From CAIQIA01 sp049317465 (GTDB taxonomy: Bacteria > Cyanobacteriota > Cyanobacteriia > PCC-6307 > Cyanobiaceae), in NCBI GenBank assembly GCA_049317465.1, contig JBMOIF010000003.1, positions 1-64,000 on the forward strand: a stretch of DNA of 64,000 bases, written 5' to 3'. Positions 41,040-49,300 of the stretch are shown piece after piece. The position numbers and the translations under genes are program-made. Position 1 is the first letter of the stretch, and each line of letters begins with the position of its first letter. Under the pieces are notes generated by a model. It searched no databases and was not told the DNA's origin. It worked only from the letters and a program-made list of their open reading frames with translations.

Positions 41040-42896
41040 TCAGTCGAGGGCGAAGGTGTCCTGCCAGCGGTCATCGGCGACAGCCGCCGGCTGGTCGGGC
41101 TTGAGCAGCAGGCAGTTGCCGATCACCAGCGCATCCATCTCGGTGCGCATGAAGCAGCGCCAGGCGTCGGCGGCGGTGCAGACGATCGGCTCACCCCGCA
41201 CGTTGAACGAGGTGTTCACCAGCACCGGGCAGCCGCTCACCGCTTCGAAGGCCTGCAGCAGGGCGTGGTAGCGGGGGTTGGTGTCGGCGTGCACCGTCTG
41301 GATGCGGGCCGAGTAGTCGACGTGGGTGACGGCCGGGATCGAGGAACGGGGCACGTTGAGCTTGTCGATGCCGAACAGGGCCTCCTCCTCGGCGGTCATG
41401 GCGCGCCGGTGCTGCGGGCGCACGCCGGCCACCAGCAGCATGTAGGGGCTGCTGCAGCCGGGCTCGAGCTCGAACCAGTCGGCGGCCCGGTCGGCCAGCA
41501 CCGAGGGGGCGAAGGGCCGGAAGCTCTCGCGGTACTTGATCTTGAGGTTCATCACGCTCTGCATCCGCGGCGAGCGCGGATCGCCGAGGATCGAGCGGCC
41601 CCCCAGGGCCCGCGGCCCGAACTCCATCGGCCCCTGACACCACCCCAGCACCTTGCCGTCGGCCAGCAGCCGCGCCAGCTCGGGCAGCAGCTCCCGGTCG
41701 GGCAGCTCGCGCCAGACGGCGCCCTGCTCCTGCAGCAGGGCGCGGGTGTCGGCGGGGTCGAGGTCGGGCCCCAGGTAGCTGCCCCGCTGGCGATCCCGCA
41801 GGCCGGTGCCCGCCAGGCTGGGTCGTGGCTGCCCCTCGTGGCGGTGCCACACCGCCAGGGCGGCACCGAGGGCACTGCCGGCATCCCCGGCGGCGGGCTG
41901 GATCCACAGCTGCCGGAACGGTCCCTCCCGCAGCAGGCGGCCGTTGGCGACGCAGTTGAGCGCCACACCACCGGCGAGGCAGAGGTTGTCGAGGCCGGTG
42001 TCGGCCTGCAGCTGACGGGCCAGCTGCAGCACAAGGTCTTCGGTGACCACCTGGATCGAGGCGGCCAGGTCCATGTGGCGCTGCTCCAGCGGTGATTCCG
42101 GCGTGCGGGGCGGGCCGCCGAACAGCTGGTGGAACGGTTCGGCGGTCATCGTCAGACCGCTGGCGTAGTTGAAGTAGCGCTGGTCGAGGCGGAAGCTGCC
42201 GTCGGGCTTGATGTCGAGCAGATGCCGGCGGATGGCGTCAACGTGCACGGGGCGGCCGTAGGGCGCGAGGCCCATGAGCTTGTACTCGCCCGAATTGACC
42301 TTGAACCCGCAGTAGTAGGTGAAGGCCGAGTAGAGCAGCCCCAGGGAATGGGGGAAATCGAGCTGCCAGAGGGGGGTGAGGGCGGGGCCGCGGCCGCTCC
42401 AGGCCGACCCGCAGGCCCACTCACCCACACCATCGAGGCAGAGCACGGCGGCCTCGTCGAAGGGGGAGGGGTAGTAGGCGGCGGCGGCGTGGGCCTCGTG
42501 GTGTTCGGTGAACAGCAGGGTCGGCAGATCACGGCGGCGGCAGCCACCCAGCTCCATCAGTTCGCGGCGCAGCACGCTCTTGAGATAGAGCTTCTCGCGC
42601 AGCCACACGGGCATCGCCTTGAGGAACGAGCGCAGGCCCCGGGGCGCCGTCGCCAGGTAGGTCTCGAGCAGCCGTTCGAAGGTGAGCAGCGGCTTCTCGT
42701 AGAAGACGATCCGGTCGAGGTCGGTGAGGGCCAGGCCGGCCTCCTGGAGGCACCAGGCGATGGCACGGGCCGGGAAGGCCGGATCGTGCTTGATCCGCGT
42801 GAAGCGCTCCTCCTGGGCCGCGGCGCGGATGGCGCCGTCCACCACCAGAGCGGCCGCGCTGTCGTGGTAGTAGGCCGAGAGGCCGAGGATCTTCAT
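41040..42896 (-). CDS. O-carbamoyltransferase (NodU/CmcH/TobZ family, SxtI-like)
   Basis: A 618-aa two-domain enzyme from ATG 42896. The N-terminal Kae1-like domain starts MKILGLSAYYHDSAAALVVDG and has the metal-binding HEAHAAAAYYPSPF near residue 130, LCLDGVGEWACG and YKLMGLAPYG. The C-terminal YrdC-like domain includes GWCQGPMEFGPRALGGRSIL, MNLKIKYRESFRPFAPSVL and VNTSFNVRGEPIVC. Such enzymes use carbamoyl phosphate and ATP to form carbamoyl adenylate and carbamoylate a hydroxyl, in Nod factors, antibiotics, saxitoxin or sugars. The setting in a glycan locus suggests sugar carbamoylation. It is the first gene of a minus-strand operon reaching to 36833. Confidence 0.93.
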   Translation of the reverse strand: MKILGLSAYYHDSAAALVVDGAIRAAAQEERFTRIKHDPAFPARAIAWCLQEAGLALTDLDRIVFYEKPLLTFERLLETYLATAPRGLRSFLKAMPVWLREKLYLKSVLRRELMELGGCRRRDLPTLLFTEHHEAHAAAAYYPSPFDEAAVLCLDGVGEWACGSAWSGRGPALTPLWQLDFPHSLGLLYSAFTYYCGFKVNSGEYKLMGLAPYGRPVHVDAIRRHLLDIKPDGSFRLDQRYFNYASGLTMTAEPFHQLFGGPPRTPESPLEQRHMDLAASIQVVTEDLVLQLARQLQADTGLDNLCLAGGVALNCVANGRLLREGPFRQLWIQPAAGDAGSALGAALAVWHRHEGQPRPSLAGTGLRDRQRGSYLGPDLDPADTRALLQEQGAVWRELPDRELLPELARLLADGKVLGWCQGPMEFGPRALGGRSILGDPRSPRMQSVMNLKIKYRESFRPFAPSVLADRAADWFELEPGCSSPYMLLVAGVRPQHRRAMTAEEEALFGIDKLNVPRSSIPAVTHVDYSARIQTVHADTNPRYHALLQAFEAVSGCPVLVNTSFNVRGEPIVCTAADAWRCFMRTEMDALVIGNCLLLKPDQPAAVADDRWQDTFALD

Positions 42897-42966
42897 GGCG
42901 GTGGAGTCTGGCAGAGGTTGCCGGCCTCCCCCCGTACAGTGGAGCAGTCACATCTGCGAAAGGACT

Positions 42967-44421
42967 TTGCAGCTGCGACTTCCCTGGCTCAAGGAACGCT
43001 GGCTGCTGCTCTCCCTGGCGGGCCTCGACGCCGCAGCCCTGGGCCTGCTCTACAACCTCACCTACTGGTCGCGGCTCGGCACCGTCGAAGGGATCAACCG
43101 CGCCCTGGTGGTGCTGATCGGTCTCTGGCTGGGGAGCTCTTACCTGCTCGGCCGTTACTCCCGCCGCAGCGAGGCCGGCGACGCGGGCCGCGGCGGCCCC
43201 GCCTGGTTCTCGGCCGCGCTCGTGGCCCTGCTGCTGCTGGCGGTGGTGCTGGCCCACAGCTGGCTGTTCCGCGTGGTCGACGCCCCCACCCGCTTCCGGG
43301 GCTTTCTGGCGCCGATGCTGCTGGCCATGGCCCTGGTCTCCACGGGCCTGCAGACCCTGATGCGACGCGGCAGCGGCGATCCGGGTCGCCCCTGGCTGCT
43401 GGTGGCCACGGCCGGCGAGCTGGCCGTCCTGCGCCATGAACTGGCCTGCGAGCCCGGGGGCGGCCCGCCGGTGTTTCTGTGGGATGCCGACCTGCTGGCG
43501 AACGCCGACCTCGCCGCCCTGCCGCCGGTGGGGGCCCTGGCCCTGAGCGACCGGCTCAACCTCGACGATCGGCAGCTGGAGCAGTTCCTGCGCCTGCGCA
43601 GCCAGGGTCTGGTGGTGATGAGCCTGGTCAACTGGGCCGAACAGGTGCTGCAGCGGGTGCCGCCCGAACTGCTGAGCCGCGAGGCATTGCTGCGGAGCGA
43701 AGGCTTCGCCCTGCTGCCCGGGCGCTTCGGCTGGCGGGTCAAACGGGCCGGCGACCTGGTGGTGGCCAGCCTGCTGCTGCTGGCGACGCTGCCGCTGATG
43801 GCGGTGGCCGGCCTGCTGATCTGGCTCGAAGACCGCGGCCCACTGCTCTACAGCCAGCAGCGCAGCGGCCTCTACGGCCAGAGCTACCGGGTGCGCAAGC
43901 TGCGCAGCATGCGCACTGATGCCGAACGCCTGGGTGCCCGCTGGGCGAGCCGCGGCGACGACCGCATCACCCGGGTCGGGCACTGGCTGCGGCGGCTGCG
44001 GCTCGACGAACTGCCGCAGCTGCTGGCGGTGCTCAGCGGCGAGATGAGCCTGATCGGCCCGCGGCCCGAAAGGCCCGAACTGGAACACGATCTGGAGCGC
44101 CAGATTCCCCACTACCGCATCCGCCACTGGCTGCGGCCGGGCCTGAGCGGCTGGGCCCAGGTCTGCTACCCCTACGGCGCTTCGCTGGAGGACAGCCGCA
44201 TGAAGCTGGCCTACGACCTCTACTACCTGCGCAACGCCAACCTGCTGCTCGACCTGCTGATCCTGTTCAAGACCATCCGGCTGGTGGCGGGGGCCCGGGG
44301 GGCCGTGCCCCTCGCCACGTCAGCGACACTCAGCTCGCCAGATGATCGAACACCCGCTGGGACCGCAGCCGCACCGCGTCCATGGCCCGGCGCTCGAGCG
44401 AGCGGGCCCGGTCGCGGGTGA
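42967..44421 (+). CDS. undecaprenyl-phosphate sugar phosphotransferase (WcaJ/PssY-like), intact active site
   Basis: A 484-aa initiating phosphoglycosyl transferase, if started at TTG 42967 (LQLRLPWLKERW); AAAGGA lies just upstream. ATG 42895 would overlap the divergent carbamoyltransferase start. Four or five N-terminal helices and a Rossmann-like domain precede the catalytic domain: WRVKRAGDLVVASLLLLAT, YSQQRSGLYGQSYRVRKLRSMRTDAE, DDRITRVGHWLRRLRLDELPQL (catalytic Asp347-Glu348), LSGEMSLIGPRPERPEL, LRPGLSGWAQVCY and YDLYYLRNANLLLDLLIL. It loads the first sugar-phosphate onto undecaprenyl phosphate. The C-terminal about 30 residues overlap the convergent sigma factor gene by 92 bp. Confidence 0.88.
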   Translation: MQLRLPWLKERWLLLSLAGLDAAALGLLYNLTYWSRLGTVEGINRALVVLIGLWLGSSYLLGRYSRRSEAGDAGRGGPAWFSAALVALLLLAVVLAHSWLFRVVDAPTRFRGFLAPMLLAMALVSTGLQTLMRRGSGDPGRPWLLVATAGELAVLRHELACEPGGGPPVFLWDADLLANADLAALPPVGALALSDRLNLDDRQLEQFLRLRSQGLVVMSLVNWAEQVLQRVPPELLSREALLRSEGFALLPGRFGWRVKRAGDLVVASLLLLATLPLMAVAGLLIWLEDRGPLLYSQQRSGLYGQSYRVRKLRSMRTDAERLGARWASRGDDRITRVGHWLRRLRLDELPQLLAVLSGEMSLIGPRPERPELEHDLERQIPHYRIRHWLRPGLSGWAQVCYPYGASLEDSRMKLAYDLYYLRNANLLLDLLILFKTIRLVAGARGAVPLATSATLSSPDDRTPAGTAAAPRPWPGARASGPGRG

Positions 44422-45301
44422 TGCCGAGGGAACGGGCCACCGCGCTCAGGGACTGGGGAGCGTCGGAACCGATGCCGTAACGCAGGCGCAGAAACTGCGA
44501 CTGCAGCTCGGGCAGGTCGGCCAGCAGGCCCGCCACGTCGCTTTCGAGGCAGTGGCGGTCGACCTGCTGCTGAGGAGCGGTGCGCTGGCAGGCGAGCAGA
44601 TCCTCAAGCCGCGCCCCGTCATCCTCCGCAAAGGTCATCTGCAGGCTGAGGGGCTGCTGGGCCCGGAACAGCAGCTCTTCCACATCCAGGGGCTTCTGCC
44701 CCGTCTCCTGGGCCAGTTCCACGGCGGTGGGGGGACGGCCGTGGGCCTGCAGAAAGGCGTGCTGGGCGCGGCGCAACCGGCCCAGGCGCTCGTTCACCGC
44801 CTCCGGCAGGCGAATGGTGCGGCCCTGGTTGACCAGGGCCCGGCCGATGGCCTCACGGATCCACCAGAAGGCATAGGTCGAGAAGCGGTAGCCACGGCTG
44901 GGGTCGAAACGGTCGACGGCCCGCATCAGGCCGAGGTTGCCCTCCTGCACCAGGTCGGCGAGCTCCAGCTCGCGATGGGCGTAGCGGCGGGCGATCGACA
45001 GCACCAGGCGCAGGTTGGCCGTCACCATCCGCTCCCGGGCCCGCTCCCCCCGGCGCCGCTGCCGACGCAGGTCGACCAGCGACAGGCCGGCCTCGGCGGC
45101 GATGGCCTGCTCGGACGGGGCCTCACCGCCGGCCCGCAGGCACAGCTCCTGCTCGCAGTCCTGCAGGCGGCGCAGGGCCTGCACCTCGCGGGCCAGGCTG
45201 ATTTCCTCCTCCTGCCGCAGCAACGGGATGCGGGCAACGTTGCGGAGGTGGGTGGCGATGGCGTCGCAGCTGCCCCGAAGACGCTTCTGTGGCGCGGCCA
45301 T
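44330..45301 (-). CDS. RNA polymerase sigma factor, group 2 (SigA-like, RpoD family)
   Basis: A 323-aa sigma-70 factor without the long region 1.1 of the primary sigma. Region 1.2 is IATHLRNVARIPLLRQEEEISLAREVQ; region 2 is NLRLVLSIARRYAHRELELADLVQEGNLGLMRAVDRFDPSRGYRFSTYAFWWIREAIGRAL in outline (FSTYAFWWIREAI contacts the -10 box); region 3 is LPEAVNERLGRLRRAQ; region 4 is LPELQSQFLRLRYGIG...SLSAVARSLGITRDRARSLERRAMD. Group 2 sigmas adjust transcription to nutrients, light and stress in cyanobacteria. The start (ATG 45301) is preceded by a 136-bp gap that holds a hairpin. The 3' end overlaps the convergent sugar transferase gene. Confidence 0.92.
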   Translation of the reverse strand: MAAPQKRLRGSCDAIATHLRNVARIPLLRQEEEISLAREVQALRRLQDCEQELCLRAGGEAPSEQAIAAEAGLSLVDLRRQRRRGERARERMVTANLRLVLSIARRYAHRELELADLVQEGNLGLMRAVDRFDPSRGYRFSTYAFWWIREAIGRALVNQGRTIRLPEAVNERLGRLRRAQHAFLQAHGRPPTAVELAQETGQKPLDVEELLFRAQQPLSLQMTFAEDDGARLEDLLACQRTAPQQQVDRHCLESDVAGLLADLPELQSQFLRLRYGIGSDAPQSLSAVARSLGITRDRARSLERRAMDAVRLRSQRVFDHLAS

Positions 45302-45383
45302 GGGTGGTGGGTGGGTGTCGAAGTCGCGGAAATCTAGGAGACCTGAAGAGAACCTGAACGGTTTCGCGCCCCATCACCAATGA

Positions 45384-45411
45384 CCCTCCCTTATCGGTGC
45401 GATAGGGAGGG
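45384..45411 (-). terminator. hairpin, probable terminator of the nrt operon
   Basis: The inverted repeat CCCTCCC-(T)-TATCG / CGATA-GGGAGGG with a 3-nt loop (GTG) and one bulged T spans 45384-45411, 27 bp past the nrtD stop in the direction of nrt transcription. No U-tract follows on the minus strand, so termination may need Rho-like help or the hairpin may only protect the mRNA 3' end. It could also lie in the sigma-gene leader. Confidence 0.55.
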
Positions 45412-45437
45412 ATCGATGACTCAGCCATAGCTCAGCT

Positions 45438-46259
45438 TCAGGCGGCCTCATCCTCATCGTGGGCGAATCGGTTGTAGAGAAAGTCGAGGGCCTGATTGCG
45501 CAACTCGTAATACCGAGGGTCCTCCATGATGTCCTCGCGACTGCGGGGTCGTGGAAAGTCGATCGTCAACACATCACCGATGCCGGCTGCCGGTCCATTG
45601 GTCATCATCACCAGGCGATCAGCTAGGAACAAGGCCTCGTCAATGTCGTGGGTGATCATCAGCACCGTGCATTTCTGAGTATTCCAGATCTGCAGCAACT
45701 CCTGCTGCAGTTCTTCCTTGGTGATGGCATCGAGGGCCCCGAAGGGTTCATCCAGAATCAGCACCTCCGGACGGATCGCCAGGGCACGGGCGATCGCGAC
45801 CCGCTGCTTCATGCCCCCCGAGATCTGGGTGACCAGCTTGTCCGCCGCCTTCTCCAGACCCACCAGCCGCAGGTGGTGCTCGACGATCTCCCGCTTCTGC
45901 CGTTCGGGCAGGGTCGGCTGCACCGACTCCACCGCCAGCAGCACATTGTCGTAGGCGCTCATCCAGGGAAGCAGGGCATAGCCCTGAAACACCACCATCC
46001 GGTCGGGGCCAGGCTGACGGATGGGCTGGCCCCGCAGCAGCACCTGCCCCGAGGTGGGGGTGGCAAAGCCGGAGACCATGTTCAGCAGGGTCGATTTGCC
46101 ACAGCCCGAATGGCCGATGACACAGACGAATTCACCCTGTTGAACCTCGAGGTTGATGCCTTCAAGCACCGGGTAGGGGCCACTGGGGGTGGAATACACC
46201 TTGCCGAGATCAGCAAAGCGCAGCAGCGGCTCGGCAGGGGGGATGGTGGAGGTGACCAT
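45438..46259 (-). CDS. nrtD: nitrate ABC transporter ATP-binding subunit NrtD
   Basis: A 273-aa ATPase from ATG 46259 (MVTSTIPPAEPLLRF...); the open frame extends to GTG 46313, but this would overlap nrtC. Walker A is IGHSGCGKSTLLNM near 55, the Q-loop is VFQGYALLPWMSAYDNVLL, signature ISGGMKQRVAIARAL, Walker B VLILDEPFGALDA and H-loop MITHDIDEALFLADR. These are NrtD/SsuB/TauB-type sequences. With NrtC it drives uptake of nitrate and nitrite through NrtB. The gene is the last of the nrtABCD operon, 46 bp after nrtC. Its GC content looks lower than in the glycan loci. Confidence 0.93.
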   Translation of the reverse strand: MVTSTIPPAEPLLRFADLGKVYSTPSGPYPVLEGINLEVQQGEFVCVIGHSGCGKSTLLNMVSGFATPTSGQVLLRGQPIRQPGPDRMVVFQGYALLPWMSAYDNVLLAVESVQPTLPERQKREIVEHHLRLVGLEKAADKLVTQISGGMKQRVAIARALAIRPEVLILDEPFGALDAITKEELQQELLQIWNTQKCTVLMITHDIDEALFLADRLVMMTNGPAAGIGDVLTIDFPRPRSREDIMEDPRYYELRNQALDFLYNRFAHDEDEAA

Positions 46260-46305
46260 GGTGATGGAGGAGAGAACAACGGGGGGGATGGCGCAGGTCA
46301 GTGCC

Positions 46306-48297
46306 TCATTCACTGAGGGGCCTGGGAACGGCCAGGGAGATCTCGGCGACGCTGAAATCGCGATGCAGAGACACCTGATTCAGGTAGCCGATGGGATCGT
46401 CGCTGTTGAATGGGCGGCCATCGAACAGGGCGATGCCCTGGCGCTGATAGCTCACGTCGTCGAGACCCAGTTCACGGGCCGCGGTGCTGTAGACCGCCAC
46501 GCCGCAGACCCGCTCGAGGATCTCGACGTAATTGCGTGGAAATGGAATCTCGGCCCAGCGGGCCAGCTGGGTGAGGATCCAGAGGTGTTCGCTGCGGCTG
46601 GGGCGGTTGACGCCAGGGCCGAAGAACAGGTGGTGGGGTTGCCAGTCCTCGACACGACCCGAGGGGGCGTCAACACCGAAGCGGATGAGATCGGCACGCA
46701 TGCCGAGGTAACGCCGGTCACTGAGCAGTTCGCTCAGTTCCTCGGCATGGCCCGGCTCCTGGCAGTAGGCGCAGGCCTCGAGCAGCGCCTTGACGAGGGC
46801 GATGTGGGTGTTGGGGTAAGCCAGGGCCCAGTCCTCCCGCACCCCGAGTACCTTGCCGGGATGGCCCGACCAGATCTCGAGGTCACCGACGATGGGCGTG
46901 CCGCGGCCCTCGATCTGGGCGCGGCGGTTCCAGGGCTCGCCGACGCAATAGCCGTCGATGCTGCCGTCCTTGAGGTCGGCCAGCATCTGGGCCGGTGGCA
47001 GGGTCTGGAGATGCACATCACGATCGGGATCGATCGCATGGGCCGCCAGCCAGTAGCGCAGCAGCAGGTTGTGCATCGACGCGGGATGCACGATGCCCAG
47101 GGTGTGGGGTTCGCGGTTGTGCTGCAGCAGATAGTCGCGGTAGGCCTCCACCGACACCACACCCTGTTCGGCGAGACGGGTGGCCAGGGTGACGCCGTTG
47201 CCGTTGCGGCTCAGGGTCAGGGCCGTGACGATCGGCAGGGGTGGACCGCCATGGCCGCCGGCGGTCATCCAGGTGGGCATGCCCGAGGGCATCAGGGCGG
47301 CATCGAGGGTGGCGTCGACGAGGCCGTCGGTGACGCCGCGCCAGCTGGTTTCGCGCACCAGCTGCACCTCGTCGAGACCATGTTTGGCGAAGAGGCCCCT
47401 GGCCTCGGCCACCGCCAGGGGGGCACAGGCGGCCAGGGGCAGAAACCCGAGGTCGAGGTTCACCTTCTCCAGACCATGGCGGGCCAGCACCCGGTGGGAC
47501 TTGGCCTGCCACTGCTTGACACGCTTCTGACGGTTGAGGAAGTAGATGATTTCTGACCGCAGGCTGTAGTAGCTGGGGTGGTGCACCACCTGCAGCCGCT
47601 GGCGGGGACGGGGAATGTCGACCTCCAGCACACCGCCGATGCGTGAGCCAGGACCATTCGTGAGCATCACGATCCGGTCAGACAACAGCACCGCCTCGTC
47701 GACGTCGTGGGTCACCATCACGGCCGTGAGTTCATGCTCATTGCAGATCTGCATCAGCTTTTCCTGAAGATTGCCGCGGGTGAGGGCATCCAGGGCGCCG
47801 AAGGGTTCATCGAGCAGCAGCAGCTTGGGGCGAATGGCGAGGGCACGGGCGATGGCCACCCGCTGGCGCATGCCACCGGACAACTGCTGGGGTGACTTGT
47901 CGGCCGCATGGCTGAGGCCGACCATGGCGATGTGCTCGTCAACCACGCTGTGGCGTTCCGCCGTGGTGAGCTCAGGCCGCACTTCATCCACCGCCAGGGC
48001 AATGTTCTGGCGCACGCTCAGCCAGGGCAGGAGCGAATAGTTCTGAAACACCACCATCTTGTCAGGACCCGGGCGGCGAACGGTCTCGCCGTCGAGCAGC
48101 ACCGTGCCGTCCGTGGGCAGGTCAAGGCCGGCGATCATGTTCAGCAGAGTGCTCTTACCGCAGCCTGAATGGCCGATCAGCGAGATGAATTCACCCTTGC
48201 GAATCTCGAGGTCGATGCCCTTGAGGGCAAGGTAATGACCACCCCCACCAAGGGGGAAGTTCTTGGTCACATCCTGAACAGAAACAAGTGACGTCAT
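46306..48297 (-). CDS. nrtC: nitrate ABC transporter ATPase fused to NrtA-like sensing domain, NrtC
   Basis: A 663-aa fusion. Residues 1 to about 260 form the ATPase: IGHSGCGKSTLLNMIAGL, VFQNYSLLPWLSVRQNI, LSGGMRQRVAIARALAI, LLLLDEPFGALDALTR and MVTHDVDEAVLLSDR. From about residue 280 an NrtA-like domain follows (LDLGFLPLAACAPLAVAEARGLFAKHGLDEVQLVRETSWRG in outline, then IVHPASMHNLLLRYWLAAHAIDPDRDVHL and DGYCVGEPWNRRAQIEGRG). In S. elongatus this C-terminal domain mediates ammonium-promoted inhibition of nitrate transport through PII. It begins 4 bp after the small ORF that separates it from nrtB. Confidence 0.95.
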   Translation of the reverse strand: MTSLVSVQDVTKNFPLGGGGHYLALKGIDLEIRKGEFISLIGHSGCGKSTLLNMIAGLDLPTDGTVLLDGETVRRPGPDKMVVFQNYSLLPWLSVRQNIALAVDEVRPELTTAERHSVVDEHIAMVGLSHAADKSPQQLSGGMRQRVAIARALAIRPKLLLLDEPFGALDALTRGNLQEKLMQICNEHELTAVMVTHDVDEAVLLSDRIVMLTNGPGSRIGGVLEVDIPRPRQRLQVVHHPSYYSLRSEIIYFLNRQKRVKQWQAKSHRVLARHGLEKVNLDLGFLPLAACAPLAVAEARGLFAKHGLDEVQLVRETSWRGVTDGLVDATLDAALMPSGMPTWMTAGGHGGPPLPIVTALTLSRNGNGVTLATRLAEQGVVSVEAYRDYLLQHNREPHTLGIVHPASMHNLLLRYWLAAHAIDPDRDVHLQTLPPAQMLADLKDGSIDGYCVGEPWNRRAQIEGRGTPIVGDLEIWSGHPGKVLGVREDWALAYPNTHIALVKALLEACAYCQEPGHAEELSELLSDRRYLGMRADLIRFGVDAPSGRVEDWQPHHLFFGPGVNRPSRSEHLWILTQLARWAEIPFPRNYVEILERVCGVAVYSTAARELGLDDVSYQRQGIALFDGRPFNSDDPIGYLNQVSLHRDFSVAEISLAVPRPLSE

Positions 48298-48301
48298 GGC
48301 A

Positions 48302-48469
48302 TCAGAGAGAAGAACGACAGAGCCACCAGAAGGTGAGAAGCATCGAGACCATCAGCAGGCAGCGAACCACCAGAAAACGAACGGCATTGAGGGGCGTGAA
48401 CAGTTGTTGCTCCAAGGCCGTCAGCCGATCCGACAGCCGTTGGAAGGGTTGCAGCAGATTGGTGGCCAT
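48302..48469 (-). CDS. 55-aa putative membrane micro-protein between nrtB and nrtC
   Basis: A small open frame, ATG 48469 to TGA 48302, fills the nrtB-nrtC gap almost exactly: it starts 5 bp after the nrtB stop and ends 4 bp before the nrtC start. The protein begins MATNLLQPFQRLSDRLTALE, an amphipathic helix, continues QQLFTPLNAVRFLVVRC and ends with one membrane helix LLMVSMLLTFWWLCRSSL. I do not know a named family. Tight spacing and a soluble-then-membrane layout argue for a real gene, perhaps a small subunit or regulator of the permease. Codon bias is less strict than in the larger genes, so chance is not excluded. Confidence 0.6.
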   Translation of the reverse strand: MATNLLQPFQRLSDRLTALEQQLFTPLNAVRFLVVRCLLMVSMLLTFWWLCRSSL

Positions 48470-48474
48470 GGCTA

Positions 48475-49251
48475 TCAGCGGGCGATGCGGGTCTGCAGCC
48501 AGGCCATCAGTCGATCGAGCAGCAGGCCAATGGCCCCGATCCAGATCACGCCAAGAACAATGTCGGAGACATAGCCGTTCTGGTTGGCATCCCAGATAAA
48601 GAACCCGATTCCAGGGGTGCCCGGCATGACGATCTCAGCGGCAATGATGGCCAGCCAGGCCAGGCCGATCGAGATGCGCAGACCGGTGAAGATGTAGGGA
48701 AGGGCCGACGGGATCAGAATCTTGGTGAAGAAGCGTCGTTGCGACATCTGCAACACCAGGGCCACGTTGCGGTAGTCCTGGGGAATCTGTCGCACCCCCT
48801 CAGCCGTGTTGATCAGAATCGGCCAGATCGAGGTGATGAAGATCACAAAGATGGCCGCGGGCTGGTTCTGCTGGAACAGCACAAGGGCAATCGGGACCCA
48901 GGCCAGAGGGGCGATCATCCGCAGGAACTGGAACAGGGGATCGAAGGCGCGGTTGAGGTTCTGGCTGAGACCGACAGCGATGCCGACACCGATGCCGACG
49001 ATGGCCGCCAGGCTGTAACCCAGGGCGACGCGGGAGAGGCTGCTCATGGTGTGCAGGAACAGCCCCTTGTCGAGACCACCGCGGTCAAAGAAGGGGTAAA
49101 GCAGCAGATCGCGGGTGCGTTCCTCGGTCCAGAGGCTGAGGGGTCCCGAGAGCTTCGTGAGCCCCAGGCTGGCGCTGAGCTGCCAGAACAGCAGGAATCC
49201 ACCGATGCCAAGCAGGGGCAAAATGATGGATCGGTAACGGTTGCTGATCAT
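48475..49251 (-). CDS. nrtB: nitrate ABC transporter permease NrtB
   Basis: A 258-aa membrane protein with about six helices (IILPLLGIGGFLLFWQLSAS, LSRVALGYSLAAIVGIGVGIAVGL, LQFLRMIAPLAWVPIALVLF, AIFVIFITSIWPILINTAEGV, LAWLAIIAAEIVMPGTPGIGFFIW, LGVIWIGAIGLLLDRLMAWLQ). The EAA-type loop that meets the ATPases is in RNVALVLQMSQRRFFTKILIPSALPYIFTGLRI. The block LYPFFDRGGLDKGLF near residue 52 is the NrtB-specific N-terminal loop. It forms the channel of the nitrate/nitrite uptake system. It lies 49 bp after nrtA and 5 bp before the micro-ORF. Confidence 0.95.
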   Translation of the reverse strand: MISNRYRSIILPLLGIGGFLLFWQLSASLGLTKLSGPLSLWTEERTRDLLLYPFFDRGGLDKGLFLHTMSSLSRVALGYSLAAIVGIGVGIAVGLSQNLNRAFDPLFQFLRMIAPLAWVPIALVLFQQNQPAAIFVIFITSIWPILINTAEGVRQIPQDYRNVALVLQMSQRRFFTKILIPSALPYIFTGLRISIGLAWLAIIAAEIVMPGTPGIGFFIWDANQNGYVSDIVLGVIWIGAIGLLLDRLMAWLQTRIAR

Positions 49252-49300
49252 GATGACGAAAAAGGAAAGCGAATCGGGAGATGAATCGTGAAAGAAAGCG

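Noticed and set aside
42895..42966. ATG 42895 as start of the intact sugar transferase
   Set aside because: It would overlap the start codon of the divergent carbamoyltransferase and add a Cys/Pro-rich stretch unlike the family. TTG 42967 is preferred, with moderate certainty.
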